A DNA stretch of 64,000 nt from Saccharospirillaceae bacterium (GCA_021208685.1 JAJOJJ010000020.1:186001-250000); one strand, 5' to 3'; counted from the first letter of the stretch, positions 1 through 9,670 are shown. Notes: generated by a model from the letters alone, not told the origin. A program made the numbers and translations.

Positions 1-397
1 CGTAACCGGCAGAGAGTGTCGCCTGATATTCAAAACCGCTGAAGCGGTCACGTTCTTCATCACCCACGATGGCGAGGTATGAATGTTCATTGAAGTTGCG
101 GTCAAACTGAACGGTGCCGCGATATTTTTCTTTTGAGGTGACGCCATCTTCTTTACTGGTCAGTGCATCCAGCTTGAAACCCGCGTCCCAGATTTCACCG
201 TCACGTTTTACGGCGAATTTACCGTTAATGCTGGACGTATCGGTATTACCGGATGTGCGGATGGTTCCCAGCTCGGCAGAGCCGCCCCAGACCGGAAATT
301 CTGTGCTGGCGGTTTCTTCTGCATTCACGGATAGCGCGGTCGATACCAACAGCGGTAACACGGCAAATGTTGAGACAATTAAAGCTGGGTGGCGCAT
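1..397 (-). CDS. DUF481 family outer-membrane protein, N-terminal part
   Basis: Partial gene: it starts at 397 and runs off the left edge, leaving about 132 codons. The first ~26 residues form a signal peptide (MRHPALIVSTFAVLPLLVST, ending near VNAEE). The mature part opens with WGGSAELGTIRTSGNTDTSS, the hallmark of the DUF481 / YdiY-type salt-induced outer-membrane beta-barrel family, followed by alternating polar and aromatic strands (YRGTVQFDRNF, YLAIVGDEERDRF). The start is fixed by a strong purine-rich ribosome site (GAGGAGAGG) just upstream; an ATG five bases further out hits a stop at once. The function of the family is not well defined; outer-membrane location is inferred from the fold. 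Confidence 0.8.
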   Translation of the reverse strand, partial: MRHPALIVSTFAVLPLLVSTALSVNAEETASTEFPVWGGSAELGTIRTSGNTDTSSINGKFAVKRDGEIWDAGFKLDALTSKEDGVTSKEKYRGTVQFDRNFNEHSYLAIVGDEERDRFSGFEYQATLSAGY

Positions 398-469
398 GGC
401 ATCCTCTCCTCTGAAAAAATATCGCGGGAGGGTAGCGAGAGGACGGATTCAGTGCAAGCGCGGGTGCCG

Positions 470-1240
470 TTATTGCCAGTCATCTAATCCATAACGCTTA
501 AGAATGGTTTGTAAGCGTCCGTTGTTGTGCATTTCCTGCAGGCCGTTGTCGAGCAGGTCAAGGTAGCCGGTGACGGCAGGCAGGACGGGGGAGCAGGCAA
601 TGTACAGCGGGCTTTGTTCGCCAATCATCCCGGCGCTGACCACCGCGTCACTGTGTTCCATTTTTTTTAGTTGCGCTTGCATGACGGCGGGCGATTCGAC
701 AATCACGTCGATTCTTTGGGTCAGCAGTTTACGGATATTCTGTTCCAGTGCATTGCCGCTGCGCACAATCTGCACGCGGGCAGGATTTTTCTGGTTCTTC
801 TCTATGTAGGCATCGAGTTCGCCATTGTCATAGGCGTAGCCCCCAATGGTGCCGAGACGAACGTTGTTAAGATCCGCCATCGTCTGAAAACGCCATGAAT
901 TGGCCGCCGCAACGTAAAAGTGACTGCTGTCCAGTCCCATTGCCTGCTGCGGGAAGACAAAATCCGGTGCATCTTCACGATAGGCACCGACAATGCATTC
1001 GGCCCTGCCCTGGCGGGTTTCATCAATGGCTCTTTCCCATGGCATCAGACGGTATTCCACCTGATGTCCGGCGGCCTCCCAGATGGTGCGCGCGATTTCG
1101 ATCATGTAGCCGGGCTTTTCTGAATCGGGCTGACCGTTGATGGGATACCACTCATCGGCGCGCAGGCGGATAACGTCAGCCTGCAGGCTGGCGGAGAACA
1201 GGCTCAGTAGTGCACTGCAGAGGATAACGGTGTGAGTCAT
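470..1240 (-). CDS. Periplasmic solute-binding protein, family 3
   Basis: A 256-residue extracellular solute-binding protein of the family 3 / PAAT amino-acid type. Signal peptide MTHTVILCSALLSLFSASLQA, then DVIRLRADEWYPINGQP and PGYMIEIARTIWEAAGHQVE, the usual lobe-1 opening, and MPWERAIDETRQGRAECIVG, typical of this family in marine gammaproteobacteria. No permease or ATPase lies beside it, so it may serve a remote transporter or act as a sensor-type binding protein; the ligand cannot be told. The frame stays open 48 codons upstream, but the ATG at 1240 is preferred because it opens the signal peptide and has AGGAAT about 8 bases before it. Confidence 0.85.
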   Translation of the reverse strand: MTHTVILCSALLSLFSASLQADVIRLRADEWYPINGQPDSEKPGYMIEIARTIWEAAGHQVEYRLMPWERAIDETRQGRAECIVGAYREDAPDFVFPQQAMGLDSSHFYVAAANSWRFQTMADLNNVRLGTIGGYAYDNGELDAYIEKNQKNPARVQIVRSGNALEQNIRKLLTQRIDVIVESPAVMQAQLKKMEHSDAVVSAGMIGEQSPLYIACSPVLPAVTGYLDLLDNGLQEMHNNGRLQTILKRYGLDDWQ

Positions 1241-1404
1241 GGCCGGATTCCTGATCGGATGTTTTTTTAACCATAGAACAAAGACCATAAAAGGGTGTGG
1301 ATCGGCTGAATCGGAGTGTTGCACAGGAAGTGTCATTCCGGACACCGGCAGCTTCTGGCTTTTGGTGTAGAGTGGGCACAGCAAAAAATAACTAAGGATG
1401 CCCC

Positions 1405-2754
1405 GTGCGCCAAGTCATTCTCAACGGTTCCGTTAACCGCACCCTTTACAGCCTGACCCAGCCGATGGTGCTGGGGATTATGGCGGTTTTCTTCTTCAAT
1501 ATGGTGGATACCTGGTTTATCAGTCTGCTCGGTACGGAAAGTCTGGCGGCGGCAGGCTTTGCCATGCCGGTGACCATGCTGGTGATGAATCTGGCGATTG
1601 GTCTGGGCATTGCCATGTCAGCGCTGATTGCCCGTGCGGTCGGGGCCGATAACAACCTCGAAGCACAGCGGGCAGCCATGGCGGGCCTGTTACTGAGTTT
1701 ATTGCTGGGCGTGGTGATTGCCGTGGCTGGCTGGCTGAGCAATGACATGCTGTTTCGTCTGCTGGGTGCCGGTGATGATCTGTTGCCGGAAATTCGCCGC
1801 TTTATGGTGTTCTGGTGGCCGGGTGCCATTGTGCTGCTGCTGATGCTGATGCAGAACAGCGCGATGCGTGCGACCGGTAATACGAAACTGCCGTCGCAGA
1901 TGATGATGGTGGCTGCGGTACTGAATGCGTTACTTGATCCGTTGCTTATTTTTGGCTGGGGGCCATTACCGGGCATGGGCATCGGTGGTGCGGCGCTGGC
2001 CAGTGCGCTGTGCTGGATTCTGGTGTTGCTGGTGATCATGGCCCGTCAGCGGCGCGAAGGTTATCTCAGTCGCCACGGCATGAATTGGCCGGACGTGCGG
2101 GCATTGTGGGTGCGGATGCTGCAGCTGGGTATTCCGGCGATGTTGACTAATATGATGGTGCCGGTGGCCGGTGCAATACTGCTGGTTATGGTTGCGCCGC
2201 TTGGTCCGGAAGCGGTGGCTGGTTTTGGTGTGGGCATGCGTCTGGAGCCATTTGCGATCGTGGTGATTCTGGCGCTGACGTCAACGCTGCCGGTGTTTGT
2301 GGCACAGAATCATGCCGCCGCCCAGTACGGACGGATCTGGCAGGCTTTATACAGCAGCTTCCGCTTTCTGGTGTTGTGGCAGGGCGCGGTGTGCGTCATC
2401 TTCTGGGGGACTGGTCATTGGCTGGCCCAGCTGTTTTCTGCTGATCCTGCGGTGCAGCAAAGTATTGTCGAATATGTGCGCTGGCTGCCGCTGGGCTATG
2501 CCGGTATGGGCATTGTGCTTTGTGTTAATTCGGCACTGAATTCGCTGCAGCGTACACAGGCATCCATGGTAATTAATTTTATCCGGCTGTTTGCCTTCTA
2601 TGTCCCTGGTGCCTTTATTGGGGCAGAGCTGGGCGGCTATCCCGGCTTGCTGATGGGCGCGGCGGCGGGCAATCTGCTGATGGGCGTACTGTTGTTATGG
2701 CGGGTGCGCCGCTATCAGTTACAGGCTCAGGTGGGTGAACCCGGTATGTACTAG
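1405..2754 (+). CDS. MATE family efflux transporter
   Basis: 449 residues, the normal MATE length, with about 12 predicted membrane segments in two similar halves. It begins NRTLYSLTQPMVLGIMAVFF and carries the conserved family features of the first half (NMVDTWFISLLGTESLAAAG) and second half (LGIPAMLTNMMVPVAGAI). Such proteins expel cationic drugs and metabolites across the inner membrane against Na+ or H+. Start is GTG at 1405 with AAGGA about 6 bases upstream. It is divergent from the solute-binding protein and stands alone. The substrate cannot be predicted. Confidence 0.9.
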   Translation: MRQVILNGSVNRTLYSLTQPMVLGIMAVFFFNMVDTWFISLLGTESLAAAGFAMPVTMLVMNLAIGLGIAMSALIARAVGADNNLEAQRAAMAGLLLSLLLGVVIAVAGWLSNDMLFRLLGAGDDLLPEIRRFMVFWWPGAIVLLLMLMQNSAMRATGNTKLPSQMMMVAAVLNALLDPLLIFGWGPLPGMGIGGAALASALCWILVLLVIMARQRREGYLSRHGMNWPDVRALWVRMLQLGIPAMLTNMMVPVAGAILLVMVAPLGPEAVAGFGVGMRLEPFAIVVILALTSTLPVFVAQNHAAAQYGRIWQALYSSFRFLVLWQGAVCVIFWGTGHWLAQLFSADPAVQQSIVEYVRWLPLGYAGMGIVLCVNSALNSLQRTQASMVINFIRLFAFYVPGAFIGAELGGYPGLLMGAAAGNLLMGVLLLWRVRRYQLQAQVGEPGMY

Positions 2755-2861
2755 CGTACTCAGGCTGTTCAGTGATGGCCAAACCTGGCGTATATAGTCT
2801 AATGGCTGGGTTAGGGGGCTGCTAATCTGAAGGGATAATTTTCAGCCTTTGGGAGTGCACC

Positions 2862-4772
2862 ATGACCATCCGCCAGAAATTGCTGCTCAGTATGGGCGGC
2901 GCCCTGCTGTTAAGTGTGGCGCTGGTCGTCAGCATTGGCATCTGGCAAAGCCGACAGCAACTCGAAACCTACTGGTTGGGTTCTGCATTACCGGCCAATA
3001 TTCGTGCCATTGCTCAGGAAATCGAAAAAGATCTGACGGCGGGTATCACTGCTTCGGAATTAATTGCCGATAACGCGTTGATGCAAAACTGGATTGAGCG
3101 AGGGGAGCCGGAGACGGAATGGCCTCTTAATCAGGAAGTTCTTGAAGCCATTGCCCGTCGGCAAAAGGCTGACAGTGCTCACTTCGTATCGGCTCTCAGT
3201 CGCAATTACTACACCCAAAAAGGCATCACCCGTAAGGTTACCACTGAAAAGGATGGCTGGTTTTTTGGCTTTCTTGATAAAGGTGTGAAGAAAGCTTTGC
3301 AACTGGATATCGACAAAACCAGTGGCAAACCGACCTTGTTCATTAACGTTCGTATTGAGCGTAATGGAAAAGCACTGGGGGTCAGCGGTTTGGGTATTGG
3401 TCTGCAGGAGATGGCCGAACGTATACGGCAATTCCGCTTTGCTGAAACCGGTATCGTTTATCTGACTGATAATCATGGCCGAATTCTGATTCATCCCGAT
3501 CTTAAAATGTCCGGCACTGCCCTTACAGAGCAGATGCCTGCTGCTAACGCCCGGCAGGTGCTTATTGCAACAGCTGGTGACCTGATTGAATTTGAACGTA
3601 ATGGGCAGGCATTTATTGCTTCTGGCATGACGCTGGATGTTGTTGACTGGCATCTGGTGGTGGAAGTACCGCGCGGTGAAATTTATGGTGCATTGCACAA
3701 TGCCACTCTGTTATCCCTTGGTGCCGGAATTATAACAGCCCTGATTTTTCTCGGCCTGATTGCGCTGCTTGCTGATCGCATGACACTGCCATTACGCCGG
3801 ATTACTCAGGCCCTGATCAGCATTGGTCAGGGGGGAGGTGACCTGACCCAAACCCTGAAAATCGAAAGCAACGACGAGTTGGGTCAGCTGGCGCGTGGCT
3901 TTAATGATTTTATGGATTCTCAGAGGCAGATGATTCGCGGCATTCTTGATACTGCCGAGCAGGTAAAAACTTATACCGAACAAATTGAAGAAGTGGTGAC
4001 CACCAATCACAGTTGGGCATCTGAGCAAAGCAAACTGACGGATTCGGTTGCAACTGCGATTTACGAAATGGAAACGACGGTACAGGAAGTGGCCCGAAAC
4101 GCCACCGAAACGGCGACCAAACTGGAAAGTGTCGGCAGTGACGCCGGCCGCATCCGTGGTGATATGGAGCGTTCTGTCACTCAAGTGAACAGCATGTCGG
4201 CGGATATCCGTGAATCCGCAGATGCCATCGGTCAACTGGCGCAACAGGTGAATGATATTGGACAGGTAATTCAGGTGATCAGCGCTATTTCTGAACAGAC
4301 CAACCTACTGGCTCTGAATGCTGCTATTGAGGCGGCCCGTGCTGGTGAGCATGGTCGGGGCTTTGCGGTGGTCGCGGATGAAGTGCGTAATCTGGCACGC
4401 CGTACGCAGGAATCGACCAGTGAAATCGAAGCCATTATTGAGCGCTTGCAGCAAGGTTCACAACGCGCGGTAAAAGCGATGGAGGCCGGTGAGCGTGCAA
4501 CGGCTGAAACCGTTTCCGCGGCCAAACGCATGGGCGAGGCGCTGACCAGCATCAGTGATAACGTCAGTGATGTGGTGGGGCTCAGTCATCAGGTGGCGAC
4601 CGCCACTGAAGAACAAAATTCGGTGACGGAAGATATCAGCCGGAATGTGCAGAATATTTCCGAACTGAGCAGCCGTTCCAGTGATGGCCTGACGGTATGT
4701 CATAACGAAGTGCAGGAGTTGGCTAAACTGGCGCAGCAGCTTGCCAGACAGATGTTGCAGTTCCGCCTTTAG
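2862..4772 (+). CDS. Methyl-accepting chemotaxis protein with periplasmic Cache-type sensor
   Basis: 636 residues with classical transducer layout: TM1 at about 8-28, a long periplasmic ligand-binding region to about 278 (with [15 protein letters not shown] and [20 protein letters not shown], typical of double-Cache sensors), TM2 at about 280-302, HAMP to about 355, then a cytoplasmic coiled-coil. The signalling tip [20 protein letters not shown] lies near residues 477-496. No C-terminal NWETF-like tether is present (it ends [10 protein letters not shown]), so methylation would rely on an untethered CheR. ATG start with GGGAG upstream. It is an orphan, with no che genes in the window; the ligand is unknown. 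Confidence 0.93.
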   Translation: MTIRQKLLLSMGGALLLSVALVVSIGIWQSRQQLETYWLGSALPANIRAIAQEIEKDLTAGITASELIADNALMQNWIERGEPETEWPLNQEVLEAIARRQKADSAHFVSALSRNYYTQKGITRKVTTEKDGWFFGFLDKGVKKALQLDIDKTSGKPTLFINVRIERNGKALGVSGLGIGLQEMAERIRQFRFAETGIVYLTDNHGRILIHPDLKMSGTALTEQMPAANARQVLIATAGDLIEFERNGQAFIASGMTLDVVDWHLVVEVPRGEIYGALHNATLLSLGAGIITALIFLGLIALLADRMTLPLRRITQALISIGQGGGDLTQTLKIESNDELGQLARGFNDFMDSQRQMIRGILDTAEQVKTYTEQIEEVVTTNHSWASEQSKLTDSVATAIYEMETTVQEVARNATETATKLESVGSDAGRIRGDMERSVTQVNSMSADIRESADAIGQLAQQVNDIGQVIQVISAISEQTNLLALNAAIEAARAGEHGRGFAVVADEVRNLARRTQESTSEIEAIIERLQQGSQRAVKAMEAGERATAETVSAAKRMGEALTSISDNVSDVVGLSHQVATATEEQNSVTEDISRNVQNISELSSRSSDGLTVCHNEVQELAKLAQQLARQMLQFRL

Positions 4773-4783
4773 GCATGTTCGCG

Positions 4784-4812
4784 GCAGCCACGTTCTGTGG
4801 CTGTTGCGTTAC
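4784..4812 (+). terminator. Possible weak terminator after the chemoreceptor
   Basis: A 7-bp perfect stem (CAGCCAC / GTGGCTG, loop GTTCT) starts 12 bases after the chemoreceptor stop, but only a broken T-rich stretch follows. The rest of the gap up to 5033 holds no gene that I can see. Confidence 0.35.
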
Positions 4813-5033
4813 CTTCCTTTTATTCAGAGCAAGCCCGGAAGAGCCTGAGATGCAGAGTGCTTTGACGGAGTTGTTGACTCCGGACGGGTCATTCACTTAA
4901 CCGGCGCCCTGTTAAGAATACCCAAGAGACGCTGTGCATAAGTATTCAGCGGTACACTCAGCATCTTTGCCCCTTAATTTTGTCATGCAGACAGGGTAGA
5001 AAGAGCACTTCCTGAGATTCTGGAGCATGAGGC

Positions 5034-6107
5034 ATGAAGCCCGCGTTAAAAATCTTTGCCGGTCATGAAGCGCTGACGCATATCCGCACCAATGGTCTGC
5101 AACCGGCGGACATTGACATGATGCTGGGCGCTTCCGGCGGCCCTAAGTGGTTATCTCTGGCGGCGATGGATCGTTATCTGCTGAGTGAATGGTTCCGTGA
5201 GCGGCAGCAGCCGCTGCATGTATTGGGTACGTCTGCCGGTGCCTGGCGCATGGCCTGTTATGCGCAGAATGATCCGCTGGCGGCCCATGCCCGTTTGCAG
5301 GAGGCCTATGTCAGCCAGCAATATGCGTCGGCTAAACCGACGGCGCATGAGGTTGCCGCCGTCTGCCGTCATATTCTGGATGTGATTCTGGGAGACACCG
5401 GGGTGCAGGAGATCATCAATAACCCGGTGGTGCGTTATCACACGCTGGTGGCGCGCTGCCGTGGTCTGGCCGCTGTTGATCATAAAGTACCGCAAACCTT
5501 GGGCTTTGCAGGGGCTATGACGGCCAACCTGTTTGCCCGCAGTGCCATGCGTCCGTGGATTGAGCGGGTGGTGTTTCATCATCCGCAGCGTGCGCCGATT
5601 GATCATTATCCTCATCTGCCGGCGCGTCATGTGACCTTAACCGAAGATAATCTGCAGCCGGCGATTCTGGCCAGTGGCGCAATCCCCCTGGTGATTGCCG
5701 GTGTGCGCAATATTCCCGGTGCGCCGCGCGGCACTTACCGCGATGGTGGTATCACCGACTATCAGTTTGATTTGCCGGTATTGCCTGAGAAGGGGTTTGT
5801 GCTCTATCCGCATTATTTTGCCAAGGCTCCGAAAGGTGGCTGGTTTGACAAGAAACTGCGTTGGCGTACGGCTTCGCGGGAGAATTACCGCCGCACCATT
5901 ATCATTGCGCCGTCGTGGGAGTTTGCTGCCACTCTGCCGGGTGGACGTATTCCCGATCTGGATGATTTTTACGATTATCCGGATTACAGCGAACGTCGCC
6001 GCCGTTGGGATATTGCCCTGGCCGCCTGTGAGCGGCTGGGAGATGAGCTGGCCGATATTGATCAGCAGCAGCGCTGGGCAGAAGTGGCAGAGCCTCTGCC
6101 CTGGTGA
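5034..6107 (+). CDS. Patatin-like phospholipase family protein
   Basis: 357 residues. The N-terminal GASGGPKWL gives the oxyanion-type glycine loop, the nucleophile elbow G-T-S-A-G has Ser at residue 67, and the catalytic Asp is in YRDGGITDYQFD (Asp about 237). These three elements define the Ser-Asp dyad of patatin-type acyl hydrolases. There is no signal peptide, so it probably acts in the cytoplasm or at the inner membrane. It stands alone, converging on the TonB-like gene with about 50 bases between that include an 8-bp inverted repeat (CCATGCCG / CGGCATGG, 6119-6149). The lipid substrate is unknown. Confidence 0.85.
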   Translation: MKPALKIFAGHEALTHIRTNGLQPADIDMMLGASGGPKWLSLAAMDRYLLSEWFRERQQPLHVLGTSAGAWRMACYAQNDPLAAHARLQEAYVSQQYASAKPTAHEVAAVCRHILDVILGDTGVQEIINNPVVRYHTLVARCRGLAAVDHKVPQTLGFAGAMTANLFARSAMRPWIERVVFHHPQRAPIDHYPHLPARHVTLTEDNLQPAILASGAIPLVIAGVRNIPGAPRGTYRDGGITDYQFDLPVLPEKGFVLYPHYFAKAPKGGWFDKKLRWRTASRENYRRTIIIAPSWEFAATLPGGRIPDLDDFYDYPDYSERRRRWDIALAACERLGDELADIDQQQRWAEVAEPLPW

Positions 6108-6159
6108 TATGCCTGATACCATGCCGGTCTGCAGTGGCAGGCGGCATGGCAGGGAGGTG

Positions 6160-7746
6160 TCAGAGTTTGAAGTCGTGGCTGACGTTAAGCTTCAGACGAC
6201 TGTCGCTGAGCCCGGCAGGCAGCGGTGGGAATGGCGCGTTCTGTTTGACGGCGTTGATTAATGCCTGAGTCAGTTCGCGGTGACGGTGATTGCTGAGATC
6301 TTCGATCGCTCCCAGCGTACCGTCGCGCAGAATTTCGACCTGCAATTCCACCAGACCTTTTTTCTTCAGAATCTGCGCGGCTTTCGGGTATTCGACTGAG
6401 CTCAGAATGCGTTCGCGCTGTGCGTCTTCATAGTTCTGACGCAGTGGCACCTGTTGCGCCGGTGCCGCTTGCTGAACCTGCAGTGATTTGGGCGGTTGCG
6501 GCATGGCCAGCGCAGGCTGTGGGGTATCCTGCAGCGAGAAACGGTAGCGGACACTGAGCGGCCACTGCTGGCCTTCGAGGCCGTCATTAATGCGGATTTT
6601 ACCGGCGGCGCTCAGTACTGCGCGCTGTACTTCGGAAATTAACAGTTTGGCGACACTCTCATCACGGGCACGGAGGTTGAAAGCTTCTCCGGCACGGTTC
6701 AGTTCCAGATCCATTTCCACCAGACCTTCCTGGGCAAATTGTCTGGCCCAGGCAGGGTAGCTGACGTCCGCTTCCAGCTGGCGCTGTAATTGCCATTGCA
6801 GTTGCTGCAGGTAGTAATCCTGTTCGGCGGCCAGAATATCCGGACTTCTGACCATGGCCGTAGTGCTGCTGGTGTTGTTTTTGGCCGGGGCTTTGGCCAG
6901 CCGTTCGGCCTGAGCTTTGATGGCCGCCGCCTGAGCCTGACGCAGCTGCTCCGCACGCTGTTGGGCCAGCTTTTCTGCGGCTTCGCGTGCCGCCCGCTCT
7001 TCAGCCAGACGGCGGGCTTCTTCCTCACGCTGCTTTCTGGCTTCCAGCGCGGCTATTTCGGCTTCCCGTTCAGCGGCGCGCGCCTGTTGTTGCTGACGTT
7101 CCTGTTCGGCTTGCTGAGCCGCACGTTCGGCGCTGATCCAGCCGGAGTAAAGCCCGCTGCGCGCGGCTGGTATTTCATGGGTCAGCAGCAGACGGCGGTG
7201 TTGTTCGGCGGCATCTGAGGTGTCCTGCTGCAGGATATTCTGGCGGAACTCGCGTGATGGCGGCAGTTTGCCGATCCAGGTGTTGAGCAGGTAGTTGAAC
7301 AGTTCGACCCCGCTGCTGTCGATCACCTGTTCCCGGTTAAGCAATACCCGGGTGTTGCCCCCCGGCTGGTATTCAATGGTGATTTCGTCATGGCGGCGCA
7401 GGTCATCACGCGGAAACTGGGTAAATTCCATGATCGCTTGCTGTACCTGGGTATCGGCGCTGAGGTTGTCGTTGTTGATGGAGATATTGTTCTGCCATTG
7501 CTGCGCCCATTTGCGTGGCGACCAGCGTTCGGTGCTGACGACCAGCTGCATGCGTTTGGCGGTGTCCGGCGACAGAATGGCATCCGGGTTTTGCTCCGGA
7601 GCGGGCAGATACAGACCGGCGACATAATATTCGCGGGTCAGGTGGTAATAGGAAGCGCTGCCGTTGAGTACCAGTTCTGCAGCCTGCAGTTGAGTCAGAG
7701 GCAGCATTCCGGTCAGCACGGTGATCATCAGAAACACTCGGATCAT
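6160..7746 (-). CDS. Periplasmic protein: chalcone-isomerase-like domain, coiled coil, two TonB-C-like domains
   Basis: 528 residues. A cleavable-looking signal peptide (MIRVFLMITVLTGMLPLTQL, then QAAE) is followed by a chalcone-isomerase-like domain at about 22-185 (VLNGSASYYHLTREYYVAGL; FTQFPRDDLRRHDEITIEYQ; LFNYLLNTWIGKLPPSREFR). A highly charged Ala/Glu/Arg/Gln coiled coil covers about 203-284. Two TonB C-terminal-like domains follow, at about 325-404 (SYPAWARQFAQEGLVEMDLE) and 445-528 (VEYPKAAQILKKKGLVELQV). A normal TonB has one such domain and a membrane anchor; here the anchor is replaced by a signal peptide. Start ATG 7746 has AAGGA 8 bases upstream; the frame is open further but without a better site. 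Function unknown; an envelope scaffold or energy-coupling accessory is a guess. Confidence 0.75.
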   Translation of the reverse strand: MIRVFLMITVLTGMLPLTQLQAAELVLNGSASYYHLTREYYVAGLYLPAPEQNPDAILSPDTAKRMQLVVSTERWSPRKWAQQWQNNISINNDNLSADTQVQQAIMEFTQFPRDDLRRHDEITIEYQPGGNTRVLLNREQVIDSSGVELFNYLLNTWIGKLPPSREFRQNILQQDTSDAAEQHRRLLLTHEIPAARSGLYSGWISAERAAQQAEQERQQQQARAAEREAEIAALEARKQREEEARRLAEERAAREAAEKLAQQRAEQLRQAQAAAIKAQAERLAKAPAKNNTSSTTAMVRSPDILAAEQDYYLQQLQWQLQRQLEADVSYPAWARQFAQEGLVEMDLELNRAGEAFNLRARDESVAKLLISEVQRAVLSAAGKIRINDGLEGQQWPLSVRYRFSLQDTPQPALAMPQPPKSLQVQQAAPAQQVPLRQNYEDAQRERILSSVEYPKAAQILKKKGLVELQVEILRDGTLGAIEDLSNHRHRELTQALINAVKQNAPFPPLPAGLSDSRLKLNVSHDFKL

Positions 7747-7799
7747 GTTTCGCGTCCTTGTTGAAATGGGGCGGCAAGAATAAGACGGGTTGCTCTTGG

Positions 7800-7829
7800 A
7801 AAAAAGCCCCGGACGCGAGCGTCCGGGGC
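7800..7829 (-). terminator. Rho-independent terminator of the porin/PstS-like operon
   Basis: Perfect 10-bp GC-rich stem (GCCCCGGACG / CGTCCGGGGC, loop CGAG) followed on the minus strand by six T. It lies just after the stop of the PstS-like gene and separates that operon from the TonB-like gene downstream. Confidence 0.92.
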
Positions 7830-7834
7830 CAGAG

Positions 7835-8266
7835 TCAGTCTTTAATGGTGTAGAGTACCGCGACCGTCGCATCCACCGCATAGGCATTGATATAGCCGAT
7901 GGCGTTCAGGTCGGCGGCAACCGCCGCTTTCATGGCTTCGGCACTGCTCACTTCACGCGGTGGTTGCTTCTTGCCGGAGAAGATGGAGCGCGACCAGTAG
8001 GCATGCAGTTGCGACGGGTTTTTGTTCAGAATCTTATGTCCGAACTGCTCACGCACGCTGTCGCCTTTGGCCAGATCGTAAGGCACGGCCGGCGTTCCGT
8101 CAGGGAACTGGCTGGCTTTGCCCAGATAGATACGTTCGATCAGGTCGGCATCGATGCCCGTGTAGGTATTGTTGTTTTTCAGATTGACGATCACGGCGAT
8201 GTCAGCCCAGCTGGCTGTGCTCAGGCTCAGCAGGGTGGTCATTCCCAGGGCTTTGATAAATTTCAT
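7835..8266 (-). CDS. Small PstS-like phosphate-binding-type protein
   Basis: 143 residues: signal peptide MKFIKALGMTTLLSLSTASW-A, then a single small lobe resembling the N-terminal part of PstS-type binding proteins (LIERIYLGKASQFPDGTPAV; IFSGKKQPPREVSSAEAMKA; NAIGYINAYAVDATVAVLY). This is about half the length of a true PstS, and no pstCAB genes are nearby. It is the second gene of a minus-strand operon, 13 bases after the porin stop, with AGGAG about 9 bases before ATG. A role together with the porin in anion or phosphate capture is inferred from context only. Confidence 0.75.
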   Translation of the reverse strand: MKFIKALGMTTLLSLSTASWADIAVIVNLKNNNTYTGIDADLIERIYLGKASQFPDGTPAVPYDLAKGDSVREQFGHKILNKNPSQLHAYWSRSIFSGKKQPPREVSSAEAMKAAVAADLNAIGYINAYAVDATVAVLYTIKD

Positions 8267-8279
8267 GCGTATAGGCTCC

Positions 8280-9509
8280 TCAGAATACCAGCTGTAATGC
8301 GGCGCGGTAGAGCGTTCCGGAGGCGCCCGGCAGGCCCTGATTGGTTTCCTCTATGTGATGTGATGCTTCCAGTTTAAAGGCGGTCGCTTCATCCAGATCG
8401 TAGCGCATACCGAGGGTGATACTTTCATCTTCGCCGCGCAGTTTCATGGCGCTTTGTACCTGGCCGATTTCGCCGCTGTCGAGACGGTCACGCGAGGTTG
8501 AGTAGGTGGTGTGAATGGTCAGGGCGTCAAAGCGCTTGGCGAGAGAGGCCAGCCAGGCGACGTTATCCACATACAGGCCGGAATCGAAACGGATGATCGC
8601 CGTCTCGGCAATGAAGCTCCAGTCACCGTTATCCCAGGTGGTTGCCAGGTTGTAGTAACGGGCTTTCTTGTCGTCGAAATTGAACGCTTCCTGGGTTTCT
8701 TTCTTCTTACCGGCGGTCAGCAGAGTGGCTGCAGTCTGTGCGACGTCGATACGGCGGGCGCCGCTGGCGGCCAGATCGTAGAGCGCTGCATCCGGGGTTT
8801 TAGCCCCCGTCAGTACATCGTTCAGAGTTTGCGCATCGGCGGCAGAATCCAGCGTCATTTGCGTTTGCTGCATACCGGCACGCAGACCGAAATCCCCCAT
8901 GAACAGGTTCAGGGTGGCGCCGGCAAAGTTGTTCAGCTCGGACTCATAGGCCTCATTGAACAGCACAATTTCTTTGTCGCGGCGACCGTAGTTCAGCTGA
9001 ATCTGGCCATCGAAGCTGTCAAAGCTGAAGCGCTTGATGATGTCAGCACCGTTGTAATCGGAGAACGGAATACCATAGGCATCGCCGGTCGGGCGGATCC
9101 AGTTGTAGGCGTAGCCCACATCGAGGAATTCTGAGTAATAGAAGAACGGAATGCGCAGGCGGCCGAAACGGAGGTCGGTGCTGTCGTTCAGTGCGTGGCT
9201 GATAAAGGCCAGCGAAGTGCGCACGGCGAAGTCTTCTTCCCCTTTGGCGGTCAACTGTACGGTGGCGCTGGTGCGTTCGCTGATCTCTTTGCTGATCTGC
9301 AGACCCATCATGGTGTCGCGGTTGAAGAATTGCGGTTCACCGGATTCATACGACTCAATGGTGATGTCGTTTTCATCGAGATAGTAAGCACCGGCATTCA
9401 GAAAGCCGTAAACATTGAGGCCGTTATCAGCCATGACCTGACCTGTACCGCAAAGCAGTAACGCACAAGGCAGCAGGCTCTTGGGGGTGGATAAAGTTCG
9501 GGTTCGCAT
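8280..9509 (-). CDS. Outer-membrane porin-like beta-barrel protein
   Basis: 409 residues. The signal peptide ends near CGTGQVMADN; the mature start LNVYGFLNAGAYYLDENDIT is typical of porin-like barrels, followed by regular amphipathic strands and conserved pieces such as LRFGRLRIPFFYYSEFLDVG and AYNWIRPTGDAYGIPFSDYN, seen in porin-like proteins of marine gammaproteobacteria. It ends with an aromatic residue (ALQLVF), the usual barrel-assembly signal. First gene of the two-gene operon with the PstS-like protein. Substrate not predictable. The 161 bases upstream (to 9670) carry a TTAGAAT -10-like element and the far-spaced inverted pair TTGTGA / TCACAA. Confidence 0.8.
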   Translation of the reverse strand: MRTRTLSTPKSLLPCALLLCGTGQVMADNGLNVYGFLNAGAYYLDENDITIESYESGEPQFFNRDTMMGLQISKEISERTSATVQLTAKGEEDFAVRTSLAFISHALNDSTDLRFGRLRIPFFYYSEFLDVGYAYNWIRPTGDAYGIPFSDYNGADIIKRFSFDSFDGQIQLNYGRRDKEIVLFNEAYESELNNFAGATLNLFMGDFGLRAGMQQTQMTLDSAADAQTLNDVLTGAKTPDAALYDLAASGARRIDVAQTAATLLTAGKKKETQEAFNFDDKKARYYNLATTWDNGDWSFIAETAIIRFDSGLYVDNVAWLASLAKRFDALTIHTTYSTSRDRLDSGEIGQVQSAMKLRGEDESITLGMRYDLDEATAFKLEASHHIEETNQGLPGASGTLYRAALQLVF

Positions 9510-9670
9510 AGAGTCCTCCGTGAATGACGCGCGGATTCTAACGCAAACGGTACGTTGGTTGTGATTTAACTAAGGATAATTACCGAGATACGGATCACAA
9601 AAATGAATCAATTTGGGCCATGGGTCTGCCCGGGGCAGCGCCGGACCATGCTTGTCCGGCTCCGTGTCCG

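Noticed and set aside
1446-2039. A 197-codon minus-strand open frame opposite the MATE gene
   Set aside because: Ser/Ala/Ile-rich mirror of a membrane protein; no independent evidence.
4773-5033. Possible RNA gene in the 261-base gap after the chemoreceptor
   Set aside because: No tRNA-like T-loop or other conserved RNA signature seen; only a weak hairpin.
9558-9600. TTGTGA ... TCACAA upstream of the porin as a CRP site
   Set aside because: The half-sites are about 30 bases apart, not the 6 needed for CRP.
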